64,000 bases of DNA from Wyeomyia smithii (Eukaryota > Arthropoda > Insecta > Diptera > Culicidae), in assembly GCF_029784165.1 (NCBI RefSeq), contig NC_073696.1, positions 150,342,812 through 150,406,811 on the forward strand, given 5' to 3'. The translations under genes and the position numbers were made by a program. The notes under the pieces are model-generated. The model did no database searches and was not told where the DNA came from. It was given only the letters and a program-made list of their open reading frames with translations. Below, piece by piece: positions 10,562 to 21,662 of this stretch (position 1 is the first letter of the stretch; each line of letters begins with the position of its first letter).

Positions 10562-11077
10562 GTCAACAATATGCAAATAGTCGAAAATCCCAACGGTTCG
10601 TTACGTATATGTTTAGACCCTAAACCACTGAATGCTTGCATCAAGAGGGAACATTTTCTAATACCAACAGCAGAGGATATCCTGGGTCGTCTGAACGGTA
10701 AGCGAGTATTCACAGTGCTGGATCTACGAAACGGATTCTGGCAAATGGAGATTGATCCCAAAAGCGCTGATCTAACTACTTTTATGACTCCATTCGGCCG
10801 CTATAAATGGAATCGCGTACCGTTCGGAATTAACAGTGCACCTGAAATGTTCCAGAAACATATGGTACGGATTTTTGGTGATATTCCAGGTGTAGAGATT
10901 TACTTTGATGACCTATCAATAGCGGGAACAGATATTGACGATCACGACAGAATTTTGACGATTGTTCTTGATCGAGCTCGGCAGAACAATATCAAGTTTA
11001 ATCCGACAAAAATCCAGTACAGAAACAATAGAGCGAAATTCATAGGACATCTAATAACGGAAAACAGCTATTATTAA
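10562..11077 (+). pseudogene. Ty3/gypsy reverse transcriptase
   Basis: Contains NPNGSLRICLDPKPLNACIK, FTVLDLRNGFWQMEID, FGRYKWNRVPFGINSAPEMF and the active-site box YFDDLSIAG. Coding continues to FIGHLITE, then a frameshift near 11065-11100 shifts to the RNase H frame. Frame-disrupting changes on both sides mean no complete pol is made. Confidence 0.85.
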
Positions 11078-11099
11078 TATTCCCAAGCCCCAAAGCAAA

Positions 11100-12545
11100 T
11101 CGGACGTGCTTAGACTCCTGGGTCTGCTCAAGTACCTCGGGAAGTTTTTTCCTAATCTGTCGCAAAGCACAGCGGGTTTGCGGAGTTTGACTCACAACAA
11201 CGTTGAGTGGCAATGGACTGATCATCACGATACAGAGTTACATAGTTTGCTCAACACTATAAGTTCCAAACCCACTTTAGCTATCTTCGATCCCGATGCT
11301 CCGATAATTGTTCAGACCGACAGCTCCAAGGATGGTCTTGGTAGTGTTATAATGCAAAAGGGGGCACCTGTAGCTTATGTCTCTAGAACGTTGTTTAAAT
11401 CGGAACAGAAATGGGCTCAGATAGAAAAAGAATTGCTGGCAGTAGTGTTTGCTTGTGAGCGTTTTCACTATTTTCTCTACGGGCGCAATTTCCTAGTACA
11501 ATCCGATCATAAGCCACTTGAAACACTAGTACGTCGCGATATTGACGATGTGACTCCTCGTTTACAACGCATGTTCATGAACTTGTTGAAGTATCCGGGA
11601 ATGTATATAACCTATACACCAGGTAAAGAAATGTTAGTTGCAGACTGCTTATCGCGTGCACCACTTACAGAAGACGTTGACTATAGTGAGGAATTGTCTG
11701 GATTGGTCCATGCTATCTCCGAAAGAGTGTGTCTTTCATCTGAAAATCGGAACCTATATATTGAAGCTTTGAGAAACGACGAGCGGTATCAGCGTGTAGT
11801 TAAATATGTTGGAAATGGATGGCCTCCATACCATAATTTGGATGATTTGAGCCAGTTATTTCACAAGTATCGCGACTGTTTGCATTACGAAAATGGTTTG
11901 CTACTCAAGAATCATCGTCTGGTAATTCCAACGGCGTTACAAAAACTCATCTCGAAATGGTTACATACTCCGCATTTTGGAATAGAAAAAACACTTGCAC
12001 GGGCTAGAAATAGTTATTTTTGGCCAGGAATGACAACTGATATCGCGGAGCTGGTCAAAAATTGTGGCGTATGTGAGAAATTCACGCGGAATCTACAAAA
12101 AGAGCCTTTGGTTCAAGAGGCTGCTTCACTGTATCCTTTCAACCGCGTAGGAACTGATCTTTTTGAGTATGCTGGAAAAGATTACGTAGTCGTTATCGAT
12201 GCCTATCCCGGTTACGTGTTTGCTGAAGCGTTATATGAGAAGACTGCTCGGCATGTTGCTGATACGCTGGATCGAATTTTTCTTCGATATAGATATCCTA
12301 CATACATACGATGTGATAACGTCCCTTTCAACTCGTCCGCCTTCATAGAATATGCCAATCGCACCAATGTTGAATTCGTTTTTTCGAGTCCCCGTTTTCC
12401 CCAAAGCAACGGTTTAGCAGAGAAAGGAGTGGCTATAGCAAAGAACATTTTAAAACAATGTATTGAAATGCGTGAACCGGAAAGCTTTCAGTATCGGGTG
12501 CTAGAATACAACTCCAGTTGCTTCGATGGGCCTTACAACAGCTGA
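11100..12545 (+). pseudogene. Ty3/gypsy RNase H and integrase
   Basis: Starts LRLLGLLKYLGKFFPNLSQ (end of RT). RNase H carries VQTDSSKDGLGSVIMQ, KELLAVVFACERFHYFLYG and QSDHKPLE. Next are the HHCC zinc region (H..H, NCGVCEKF) and the integrase core GTDLFEYAGKDYVVVIDAYPG, then IRCDNVPF, RFPQSNGLAEKGVAIAKNIL. Catalytic Asp-Asp-Glu positions are present. The 479-codon frame is long and open; the C-terminus continues in another frame at 12526. Confidence 0.85.
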
Positions 12546-12948
12546 GTTGTTTTTTGGTCGTCAGCTAAAAACGCGGCTCCCAATAGCACGTGAGCTTTTG
12601 ATGAGAAGCAGTTTGAGCAATACGGATATTGCAAATAAAATGAATCGAAAGTACTCGAACCAGAAACGGTACTATGCTCGTTCTACCAGACAACTTCCAA
12701 CGCTTAACGTGGGCGAGAAAATTGTTTTCGAGAAAAACGCGAAGGAATTGAAGTATTGGGTAATATCCCGGCAAGTGAACAACCGTTCTTATATTATTAA
12801 GGATTGCTTCGGAAACTACTTCCGCAGAAACAGACGTTTTATACCAAGGTCGCAAAATTCAGGCTTCGACTCCAGTGATCTCATGCATGAAGAATACTTA
12901 CGAAGAAACCCTGACCAAATTGATACACCTAATAAACTTAATTTCTAA
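12526..12948 (+). pseudogene. Ty3/gypsy integrase C-terminal segment
   Basis: Begins TTAELFFGRQLKTRLPI, typical downstream of the gypsy integrase core, then YYARSTRQLPTLNVGEKIVF and YIIKDCFGNYFRRNRRFI, an SH3-like basic tail. It overlaps the previous frame by 20 bases, showing a frameshift. This is the end of pol. Confidence 0.75.
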
Positions 12949-13031
12949 TCAAAAGGCTCATTCCTCAAAATCATTTTCTTTAAAGAAGAAAGTGTGTAAG
13001 AAGGTTAGATTTCTGAGATACTGGCATCACT

Positions 13032-13177
13032 AAGAAAGGTAGAAGGAAACGTTACGGTACAATCTAGTCTAGTCAGTCGTTAATAGTCCGGAGATAGAAG
13101 AGGGTCGTTCGCTAATAAACTGCTTATAAACTGTAAGCCTACGGTGTTTTAATGCTGGATATCCGATGCTTGTAACA
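13032..13177 (+). repeat. Candidate gypsy polypurine tract and short LTR
   Basis: The purine-rich AAGAAAGGTAGAAGGAAA run at about 13031-13048 is followed by a 127-bp segment, 13051-13177, bounded by GTTAC and GTAACA and containing AATAAA (13113). A short LTR would suit a Mag-type element. No second LTR copy is in the window to confirm it, so this is inference. Confidence 0.3.
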
Positions 13178-13937
13178 GTCAGTGTCAGTGAAAAAGTGTT
13201 TCGGTGAGGTTCATTTTGGTTGAGTGGACTGTTTGTTTTTCTTTTTCGCTTTGAAGTGAAGATCATTTGGTTGGATTTGTCGTCAAATTCTATTCCGTTA
13301 CCATGAACGATGCGCGCGATCTATTTCATCTGAGTATAACAGCACGTTACTAGGACGAAAATCTAGTGTATCTGAAAGAGTGCTGCGATCATTGGGAGTG
13401 AACATTGAAAATGATTGGCTGTAATTTTCGAAGAATTTTGCTGGGGAAAATGACTTTTTACAGCACTACAACTCGGTATATGAAGTTATTCGTCTCTGTT
13501 ACACAGAGGGATCAGAACTTGTTATGTCCTTATTCATTTGACTATGAATATGATTTTTGGTCAGAAAAAGAAAGAAAATGACAGTGTATGCCCTCCTACT
13601 CTCGCGTAAACTCAACCGCTGCCGAAGTAGTCCCTTCCCCCACACATTCCCTCTCACCACACAACACCTCTGCTGCTGTTCAGGCGACATGATATTCTTC
13701 TGTTGCTATCCTTTGTTCTCCTAACTACCGGCCTATGGAGAGACAAACGCAACGATCGAATCGCTTCTCAGAGCTGATGTAGTATAGTCATGTGTTTGTT
13801 TTCTCCCAGAAACCTATGCACCATATCATCATTTCATTATGAGTTGAGAGGATTCAAGTTTAGTCACGGCCTGTACACTTCGTGAAGTGTACATGTGATG
13901 AATAAACGATGATTGCATCATATTCGTTTCGTTTCCA
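13178..13937. other. Unassigned segment between gypsy pol and copia gag
   Basis: No convincing coding region. It might include gypsy leader sequence or a solo LTR: TGTTATGTCC begins at about 13520 and GAATAAACG lies near 13898. A 22-bp near-perfect palindrome (TGTACACTTC..GAAGTGTACA) sits at about 13870-13891. The copia sequence resumes at about 13938. Confidence 0.3.
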
Positions 13938-14567
13938 TCACTGCTTGGCACCCGATTTCAGCACTTTCTCCACCACAATATTCCTTCCACTAGCACTGTC
14001 GCTTCTCCTTCGCCACTCATCTAACAATTGTCCCTTCACGTATTCCAATTTGAGTTGAGCCTCATCGCGACTCTCAATCACCGTGATCAACCCGCTATAC
14101 GAGTCCGGAAGGCTCGACAACACGAGAGCAATAATCAAATGTTCCGCCAAATTTTCACCCATTCCGGACAAACTCCGCAATTGCACCAAAATGGTCCGAT
14201 ATGTTCCCACCCTCCAGTAAGCGAAGCGAGTACAGCTTGCGTAAAACGTGAATTATGTTTGTCAGCGAGCTTCTTTCATGGTACCCTTTCAACGCTTTCC
14301 ACATTTGGTGAGCAGTCGGAACATTCAAAACATGGCTCAACTGATTTTTTTCCAGAGCCAACCCAATCGTTGCACGAGCCTTGCCATCCTTGGCCGTCCA
14401 AGTAGCAAGGACAGCATCGGTAGCATCATCACCCGTCGGTTTCGACTCTTTCACAGTGTCCCAGAGCTCTTCTTTGAACAGCAGCAGTTCCATACGGAAT
14501 TTCTAGCTACCACAGTTGAAATCATTCAGTCTCTCGAAAGACACTCTTTCATCCGCCATTTTGTATA
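13938..14567 (-). pseudogene. Ty1/copia gag (UBN2-type)
   Basis: Minus-strand gag begins with an ATG near 14562-14565, then an in-frame stop after about 18 codons. The long part contains ELWDTVKESKPTGDD, the WTAKDGKARATIGLAL block, HQMWKALKGYHERSSLTN and, after a frameshift near 14160-14200, LSGMGENLAEHLIIALVLSSLPDSY. This is the copia gag core order. The zinc knuckle and protease expected next are absent: the sequence jumps at about 13938 into the gypsy-derived insert. The leader and PBS lie just upstream on the minus strand. Confidence 0.8.
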
Positions 14568-14671
14568 GTCCGAACACGTCTGATGGCTATAACACCAAAA
14601 TCACGCCAAGTCCATGTGAAAATCCACTATTTTTCCTTTTTCGATCCCGGTTCTTTCACACGCGCCGCGCT

Positions 14672-14687
14672 ACTGGGCTACATAACC
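14672..14687 (-). promoter_or_regulatory. copia primer-binding site
   Basis: On the minus strand, directly after the LTR end (TTAACA), the sequence reads GGTTATGTAGCCCAG. Copia-type elements prime with an internal (anticodon-region) fragment of initiator tRNA-Met, whose complement reads GGTTATGGGCCCAG. The match is good with one or two changes. tRNA comparison is from memory. Confidence 0.6.
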
Positions 14688-14890
14688 TGTTAATCATAAG
14701 GCCGTGAATCGAGAAAGAAAACCATATCGCTTACATTTAACAAAAGAGAAAAAACTTAGCTTTATTAAAGAATATGATGCGAACTGTACGACTGTTGTAC
14801 TCGAATAAAAGAAAGAGGAAACGTGCTTATATTGGTTCGCTGTTTTAGCACTGTAAAGTTGATAGCACTGTCTAGTAGTCGAAGGGGACA

Positions 14891-15245
14891 TGTTCCATCC
14901 GTCACGACAGCAACAATGAGAACGCGAATACATAGACAAGGCAATATGAGTACATACATCCCACTCTACCAAGCAGCTCGATGGAGTGAGCACCGATTCA
15001 TCGATGCTATTCCCATTCATTCTATGTACGACCATTGAAGTGTTCAGTTCGTAGTTCGCGCGATCAAATTTAAATTTAAAGTTAATAAAGATAGTTTGCT
15101 AAGTGTTAATCACGTGTATTCCATCGATCGATCAACCGTATACAGTCCACTCTAAACTAATCCGGCCAGGGAATCGTGAACAAACTTTGAGTGTCACGGG
15201 TTTCACGTTTCTAACCCACGTCTTATGGTCCATTGATGTGGAACA
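14891..15245 (+). repeat. BEL/Pao 5' LTR
   Basis: 355 bp, beginning TGTTCC and ending GGAACA, followed by TAAAT and the primer-binding site. Differs from the 3' LTR by about three substitutions and one 3-bp indel (CTCTAAAC versus CTAAC near 15150/21290). TSD GGACA lies at 14886-14890. TTAATAAAG near 15081 is a possible polyadenylation signal. Confidence 0.95.
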
Positions 15246-15250
15246 TAAAT

Positions 15251-15268
15251 TGGTCCTTCGAGCCGGAT
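15251..15268 (+). promoter_or_regulatory. BEL primer-binding site, tRNA-Tyr-like
   Basis: The 18 bases TGGTCCTTCGAGCCGGAT start five bases after the LTR and begin with the TGG complementary to a CCA end. They fit the complement of an insect tRNA-Tyr 3' end (recalled, not searched). Confidence 0.7.
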
Positions 15269-15580
15269 CATAGCACAGTGAATGAAAAGTGACCCAAAGG
15301 ATCGGTATCCAGTTCATAAAAGGTTTCCTTCCAAGAAGGAATCATTCCAAGAACACGTGATAAAACAGCAGAGCGGAAAGTACAGCCATCGCGAAGTACA
15401 GTTGTCTCGTGCGCGTCGCGAGGTAAAAATCGCAGAGTCGATACAAGCGAGAACGTGTTCAAGGACGTTTTTGCTGCGCGTGTGCTACGTTGCCGTTTTT
15501 GTGTGAAAGAGAGTCTCGATACGAACGTTGTGTGAAAAAAGACCATTGAACAAAAAAGAAGTGAAGTGAGAAGTTTCGAA

Positions 15581-16192
15581 ATGCCGCTAGAACATTCACC
15601 AGTAAGGAATATGCTAGAAAATCAAAACCAAGTGGACCAACTGCAAGTAGGTCAGAATGTTCCACTTCTGAGTCGAAGCCGAGACAGTAATACTCCAACC
15701 GGACAACATTCAAGGTCCAATTCGTCCGCTTCATTTCACGGATTCAATTGGGAGGAGGGAATGGAGCTGGAGTCGTTGCGAAAATTGAAGGGCTTGTTCC
15801 GGCAGAGAGGACAGATCGAACAGAAGCTAGTGAGGATTCAGTTGACTTTGCGAACGCAGAGTAGTATGACGTTAGCCCAGTTGCAGTGCGCGGAGAAGAA
15901 ACTAGTTGTGATCTACAGCGAGTTCAGCCACTTCCATAGTGAAATCATGGCCTTGATTCCTGATGAAGCATCGGATGAGCAACATGAAATTTACTGCACT
16001 TTTGAGGATCGTCATACCGAGTTTTCGAATCACATCCAGGAAAGAATCAATGCTGCTACTCAAATGCAAACCGTGAGTTCATCTGTTTCCCCACAGGTTA
16101 TTATTCAGCAGCAGCCGTTGAAAGCACCTATCCCTACATTTGACGGTAATTATGCTAATTGACCAAAATTCAAGGCGATTTTCCAAGACCTG
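15581..16192 (+). pseudogene. BEL/Pao gag, N-terminal part
   Basis: The first ATG, at 15581, opens MPLEHSPVRN. A coiled-coil-like, Glu/Arg-rich segment follows (LRKLKGLFRQRGQIEQKLVRI), then the DUF1759-type entry IPTFDGNYAN. A TGA at 16160-16162 stands where the family has Trp (NYANW). Downstream coding continues in the same frame from 16163, so one substitution separates it from a continuous polyprotein. Gag forms the particle core. Confidence 0.85.
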
Positions 16193-17866
16193 ATGGCACA
16201 GTCCGGGGACTCAGAGGCATTAAAACTGTACCACCTAGACAAAGCATTGATTGGATCCGCAGCAGGTATATTAGATGCAAAAATAATCAGCGAGGGTAAT
16301 TATAAACAAGCGTGGAAGGTGCTAACAGACCGTTACGAAAACACACGTGTAATCGTTGAGTCACACATTCAAGGATTGCTTACCCTAAGAAAAATGTCTA
16401 AAGCAACATTCAAAGAATTGGATGGCCTGCTAACTGAAGCAACCGGTCATGTTGAAGGCCTACGGTACCAAAAACAACAGTTGACGGATATCTCCGAGCA
16501 CATCGTGGTGCATCTTATCGTCAGTGCCTTGGATAATTCGACCCGCATGGCTTGGGAACGTACCCAGCATAGAGGTGTGCTCCCGAAATACGAACAAACA
16601 ATCTCCTTTCTCAAAACCAGTTGTCAAGTGCTGGAGCAGTGTGAATCGTCGCAAGCTTTCTCCCAACGAACCGCCGTGAAATCAAAGGTTTCACCAGTCA
16701 ACAACAAAATGCCATCGCTAAAGACTAACGCAGTTACTTCAAGTTCCAGCAAGTCTTCAGGTTCCTGCCACTTTTGTGAAGGTTCACATCTTAACTTCCA
16801 ATGTGAGGAATTCAAGCAGCTGACAGCAACTCAAAGGGCAGAAAAGGTTCGAGCAAAAGGTTTGTGCTTTAACTGCCTCCGGAAGGGACATCAGTCCAAA
16901 CAGTGCACGTCTAACAACACGTGTCGAAAATGCAGCCGCAAACATCACACCATTCTCCACGATGATGCTGAAAGGATCAGCAGTCAGGATTCAAAGGCCG
17001 ACATTGCCGCACCAAAGCAACCTGTCGCGAATAATCAACCAACTGTTGTTCAACCTTCTGTTTCGGTGGTGGATAAACCAGTATCCACTACATGCTCAAG
17101 CAATCACGTTTCAACATCAAAGACTGTCTTGCTATTGACTGCTGTCGTTCAAGCCATTGATGAACATAACCAGTCCCACCCTTGTCGAGTCCTACTTGAC
17201 AATGGGTCCCAAGTTAACTTCGTCACCGAGAAAATGGCAACCCGCCTCGGTTGTTCTAGAATGCCAGCAAATGTATCAATCACTGGAATCAATGCCCTGA
17301 GAAGTCTAGCTCGTGATAAGGTGTTCGTTAAATTCCAATCGAGCTACGGAGACTTTCAAGCCAACATTGAGTGTCTGGTTACAACCAAGGTAACTGGAAC
17401 TATTCCTAACCGAACGATTGATTTCAGCTCCTGGGAACTTCCTGAAGGCATTCAACTCGCCGATCCACATTTCTTCCAGCCAGAAAAGGTTGACATGTTA
17501 ATCGGGGGAGAATTGTTCTTTGATCTTCTGAAGCCCGATCAAATAAGTCTTGGTGACAATTTACCACAACTTCGAGACACTCATCTTGGATGGGTGGTAG
17601 CTGGAGTAATAAACGAGCCGTACATTTCGAATGCGGCTATTCAACACGTCAACCATGCTTCAATCGATTCCATCGAGGAAATGATGCATCAATTTTGGAA
17701 GGTGGAGGAAGTACCAAACGCATCTCCATTTTCATCCGAACAGCTGTCCTGTGAAGCCCATTTCCTTTCGACATACACGCGCGATGCAACGGGTAGGTTT
17801 GTTGCAAAACTACCGTTTAAAGAAAACCTCAACCGGTTGGATAATTGCCGTTCTTTGGCATCAAGC
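16163..17866 (+). pseudogene. BEL/Pao gag end, zinc knuckles and protease
   Basis: Continues gag (KFKAIFQDLMAQSGDSEALK), then three Cys/His clusters: CHFCEGSHLNFQC, CFNCLRKGHQSKQC and CRKCSRKHHTILH. The aspartic protease is at VLLDNGSQVNFV, with DNGS where DSGS or DTGA is usual. A DUF1758-like region follows to LGWVVAGVI. RT begins near the 3' end. Coding leaves this frame at about 17850-17860, where one base appears lost just before IKRFLMLEKRL. Confidence 0.85.
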
Positions 17867-19665
17867 GATTCCTTATGTTAGAAAAACGATTGGAGCGTAA
17901 TCCCGAGCTGAGGCAGCAATACACCGATTTCATAAGGGAGTATGAAGACCTCGGCCACTGCAGAGAAGTTAAGGAAGCTGAGGATCCAGGTAATATGGAT
18001 ACGTACTATCTGCCGCATCATGCAGTATTACGACCGTCAAGCTCAACCACGAAGTGCCGTGTCGTATTCGATGCTAGTGCCAAAATGGACTCATCAAAAC
18101 TATCGCTCAATGACGTTCTTCAAGTAGGACCAGTTGTACAGAATGGAATATTCTCTATTACGCTGCGATTCCGTAAGTACGCTTATGCATTTTTAAGCGA
18201 TATAGAAAAAATGTACCGGCAAGTGTTTGTTGCGCCGGAAGAACGCCGATTCCTCCGATGCTTTTGGAGGTCCGACCCGTCACATCCGTTAAGGGTTCTC
18301 GAGCTTAATACCGTTACTTACGGAACAGCTTGTGCGCCATACCAAGCAGCAAGGTGTTTGGTACAACTTGCCAAGGAAGAAGGTTCCGAGTTTCCCATCG
18401 GCTCTCGAATCTTGACTGAGGACTTTTACGTTGACGATGCGCTTTCTGGCGCTAACACGTTGGAAGAAGCTCTCGAAAGCCAACGTCAATTAAAAGAACT
18501 GCTAACCAGAGGTGGTTTCCATATTCACAAATGGTGCTCCAATTCGGCAGAGTTTCTAGAGCACATTCCACCAGCCGACCGAGAAAGGAAGGTTCCTTTT
18601 CATGAGTACGGAGCAAATGAAGTAATAAAGGTGCTTGGATTGTTGTGGGATCCTGACGGCGACGTCCTCATGATAGCCAATCCGCCGAAATGTTCTTTTC
18701 CGGATGATAAGCTAGCCACGAAACGAATGATTTATTCCGAGGTGGCAAAATTGTTCGATCCACTCGGACTGTTTGCGCCAGTAATTGTCATGGCCAAACT
18801 GTTGGTACAGCAGCTTTGGAAAATATCAGCTGGATGGGACGATCCCATCGACGAAACCATCCGCGAAAATTGGGCTACTCTGCGCGCATCCCTTCCAGAC
18901 CTTGGACGCATTCACGTTCCAAGGTGTGTTATGTTCCCGAATGCGATTGCATATGAGTTGCATGGTTTTTCCGATGCATCGAATGTGGCGTACGGTGCAT
19001 GCGTCTACTTGAGAAGTATTTTCACCAATGGATCCGCCAACCTACGTCTTCTATGCAGCAAGTCAAAGGGTGCCCCATTAGACGATGTCTCCATTCCTCG
19101 TAAAGAGCTCTGTGCCGCTCATCTGCTTTCGAAATTGATCAGCCAGGTCGTTCCCGCGCTTCAAATGAACTTTCGAGAAGTTGTTCTCTTGTCGGACAGC
19201 ACCATTGTTCTTGCATGGCTGAAGAAACCGTTAGATCAACTTCAGACGTTCGTAAGGAATCGGATTGCTTTGATACGAAAGGATACCAGTGAGTATCGAT
19301 GGAGTTATGTTTGCTCGGCCAATAATCCCGCCGATATCGTTTCTCGAGGAAAGCTGCCAGAAGATTTAAAACAAAATATTCTCTGGTGGAGCGGTCCAAG
19401 GTTCCTGTGTGAAGTAGAATATGACGTTGAAGACACCGAAGAGATTTTGGAGAATAATCTTCCCGAACTGAAAGTCCACGTCATATCCGTGTCAGCTCAC
19501 GATTCGTTTCCATTCTTCGAAAAATTCAGTTCTTTTCGGAAAATCCAGCGCATCATGTGCTACGTTCTACGGTTTATTCGAAATTGCAAACGGCCAAAGT
19601 CTAATCGTGTGAAGCAAGTACATCTTTCCATCGAAGAACTACGTCAAGCATCCGAAGCAATCGTA
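17860..19665 (+). pseudogene. BEL/Pao reverse transcriptase and RNase H
   Basis: Coding from IKRFLMLEKRLERNPEL carries YYLPHHAVL, KCRVVFDASAKM, FLSDIEKMYRQVFV and the active-site segment LTEDFYVDDALSGA (YVDD). Next are GGFHIHKWCSN, GLLWDPDGD and the RNase H start ELHGFSDASNVAYGACVYL, with VLLSDSTIVLAWL and NPADIVSRG. About 600 codons are open. A further one-base loss near 19665, after SEAIVRR, moves the integrase start to another frame. Confidence 0.9.
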
Positions 19666-21005
19666 AGGCGATTCAACAAGCACATCTTGGGGACGAAATT
19701 AAGCGAGTAATTTCCAACCAAACATGCAAGCGTCTTGGTAACCTGCGTCCAGTGTATGAAAACGGTTTACTACGAGTTGAAGGGCGATTAGATCGCTCAG
19801 TACTGCCGTTTGCTGCAAAACATCAGTTAATACTTCCCGATAAAGATCCTGTAACGAAAAAACTCATTAGAACTATGCATATGGAGCATCTTCACGTCGG
19901 CCAGGCCGGTTTGATCAGCATCATTCGTCAAAGGTACTGGCTTTTAAATGCTAAATCAACTGTGCGACAATTAACACGATCGTGCGTTACATGTTTCCGA
20001 ACAAAACCCGTTGAAACCAAACAGCTAATGGGAAATTTCCCTACCTCGAGAATTGTGCCATCACCACCGTTCGCAGTTACTGGCGTCGATTATGCCGGTC
20101 CATTCATGGTGAGGCAAGGTTCTTATCGTCCGAAGCTTGTTAAGTCCTACGTCGCAGTTTACGTATGTATGGCGACAAAGGCTGTACATTTAGAGATCGT
20201 GTCCGACTTAACAACGGATGCCTTCTTGGCGCCTTTGAAACGGTTCATTAGTCGGAGAGGAATGGTGCAGCAAATTCACTCTGACAATGCGACCAACTTT
20301 CATGGGGCAAGCAACCAACTGCACGAGTTGTACCGACAGTTTCAGAATCAACAAGAGGTGAAGAAAATCCAGCAGTTTTGTGAAGTACGCGAGATACAGT
20401 GGCATTTCATCCCACCAGACGCACCAGAGTTCGGTGGTCTCTGGGAAGCGGCGGTCAAGGCGACGAAAACTCACCTGAAGCGAGTCGTAGGGAATGCAAA
20501 CCTCACTTACGAAGAAATGGCAACCATTCTAGCCGAAATAGAAGCCATTTTAAATTCTCGTCCGTTGTTCAGTTTGTCCAACGATCCTGCCGATCCACAG
20601 GTAATAACACCAGCTCATTACCTCATAGGTCGACCGTTGTCTGCACCAGCTGAGCCATCTTTAGAAGACACCAAGGTGAGCCGACTCGATAGATGGCAAC
20701 ATCTCCAGTTCATGCGTGAGCATTTTTGGCGAGCGTGGTCAAGGGACTACCTTAATTCTCTCCAACCACGAAAGAAGAATACCAGAGCAACGTCGAACGT
20801 TCGACCTGACATGGTCGTTCTTCTCCACGATAAGACGCAACCTCCGCTCAGCTGGAAACTGGTCAGAATCACCGGAGTGTATCCTGGTGACGACGGCTTA
20901 GTGCGAGCCATTGTCCAACGGAGCAACATACCGTCGTCCAATCAACAAGGTCTCGATAATTCCAATCGAGGACAACGTCTGCTCTGCCCCGGTCCTTTCT
21001 GTTGA
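19660..21005 (+). pseudogene. BEL/Pao integrase
   Basis: Begins in frame at about 19665 (IQQAHLGDEIKRV), then has the HHCC region (MHMEHLHVGQAG, SCVTCFRTK). The core follows: GVDYAGPFMVRQGSYRP, HLEIVSDLTTDAFL, QIHSDNATNFHGA and IPPDAPEFGGLWEAAVKATK, then the BEL-type tail with LNSRPL and TPAHYLIGRPL. Catalytic Asp-Asp-Glu are visible. It ends at 21003-21005, 26 bp before the 3' LTR, just ahead of the polypurine tract. Confidence 0.9.
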
Positions 21006-21020
21006 TACGAAGTTTCAACC

Positions 21021-21031
21021 CGGGGGGAGAA
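21021..21031 (+). promoter_or_regulatory. BEL polypurine tract
   Basis: CGGGGGGAGAA abuts the 3' LTR (TGTTCC at 21032), the expected site of plus-strand priming. Confidence 0.8.
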
Positions 21032-21383
21032 TGTTCCATCCGTCACGACAGCAACAATAAGAACGCGAATACATAGACAAGGCAATATAAGTACATACAT
21101 CCCTCTCTACCAAGCAGCTCGATGGAGTGAGCACCGATTCATCGATGCTATTCCCATTCATTCTATGTACGACCATTGAAGTGTTCAGTTCGTAGTTCGC
21201 GCGATCAAATTTAAATTTAAAGTTAATAAAGATAGTTTGCTAAGTGTTAATCACGTGTATTCCATCGATCGATCAACCGTATACAGTCCACTAACTAATC
21301 CGGCCAGGGAATCGTGAACAAACTTTGAGTGTCACGGGTTTCACGTTTCTAACCCACGTCTTATGGTCCATTGATGTGGAACA
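21032..21383 (+). repeat. BEL/Pao 3' LTR
   Basis: 352 bp, nearly identical to 14891-15245, beginning TGTTCC and ending GGAACA. It is followed by GGACA at 21384-21388, matching the duplication before the 5' LTR. Low LTR divergence (about 1%) implies a recent insertion despite the coding lesions. Confidence 0.95.
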
Positions 21384-21412
21384 GGACACTCAATGCGATT
21401 ATTACAACAAAT

Positions 21413-21662
21413 GGTCGGCGTGGGTCCAGACCGAACCAAGCGCCAAAAACATTATTACGAGTAATCGGCGATCATAGTTTAACCACCCCATATGTTTCCT
21501 GCAAGTTGCTGCAGAGAAATTTTGTTATAATACTATTATGAACTGTTCAGATGATTTCATTTTTTTCATGAAAGATAAATTATCAATTTTAACATCCTCT
21601 GGTGTTAAAAACTCAATTTTCAAAAAAATGGCGCTTGGTTCGGTCTGGTTGCACGCCGACCA
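21413..21662. mobile_element. 250-bp MITE with 33-bp inverted ends
   Basis: The left arm 21413-21445 is the inverse of the right arm 21630-21662 with about three mismatches (core TGGCGCTTGGTTCGGTCTGG). The interior is AT-rich and non-coding. The left arm starts only three bases after the copia LTR terminus. Superfamily not assigned. Confidence 0.75.

Larger units (their letters stand above)
14688..21409 (-). repeat. copia 5' LTR, split by a BEL element
   Basis: The minus-strand LTR begins TGTTGTAATAATCG at 21409 and ends GATTAACA at 14688. It totals about 224 bp in two parts, 14688-14890 and 21389-21409. The BEL element and one copy of its GGACA target duplication lie between them. TGTT/AACA termini and the adjacent primer-binding site support the boundaries. 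No second LTR of this element was found near 6700, so its 3' end is lost. Confidence 0.65.

Noticed and set aside
13520..13937. Solo LTR starting TGTTATGTCC
   Set aside because: A TG start and an AATAAA are present, but no matching 5-bp flanks or second copy was found.
15566..15580. Upstream GTG start for BEL gag
   Set aside because: The first ATG (15581) five codons later is a better start; GTG is not a usual eukaryotic start.
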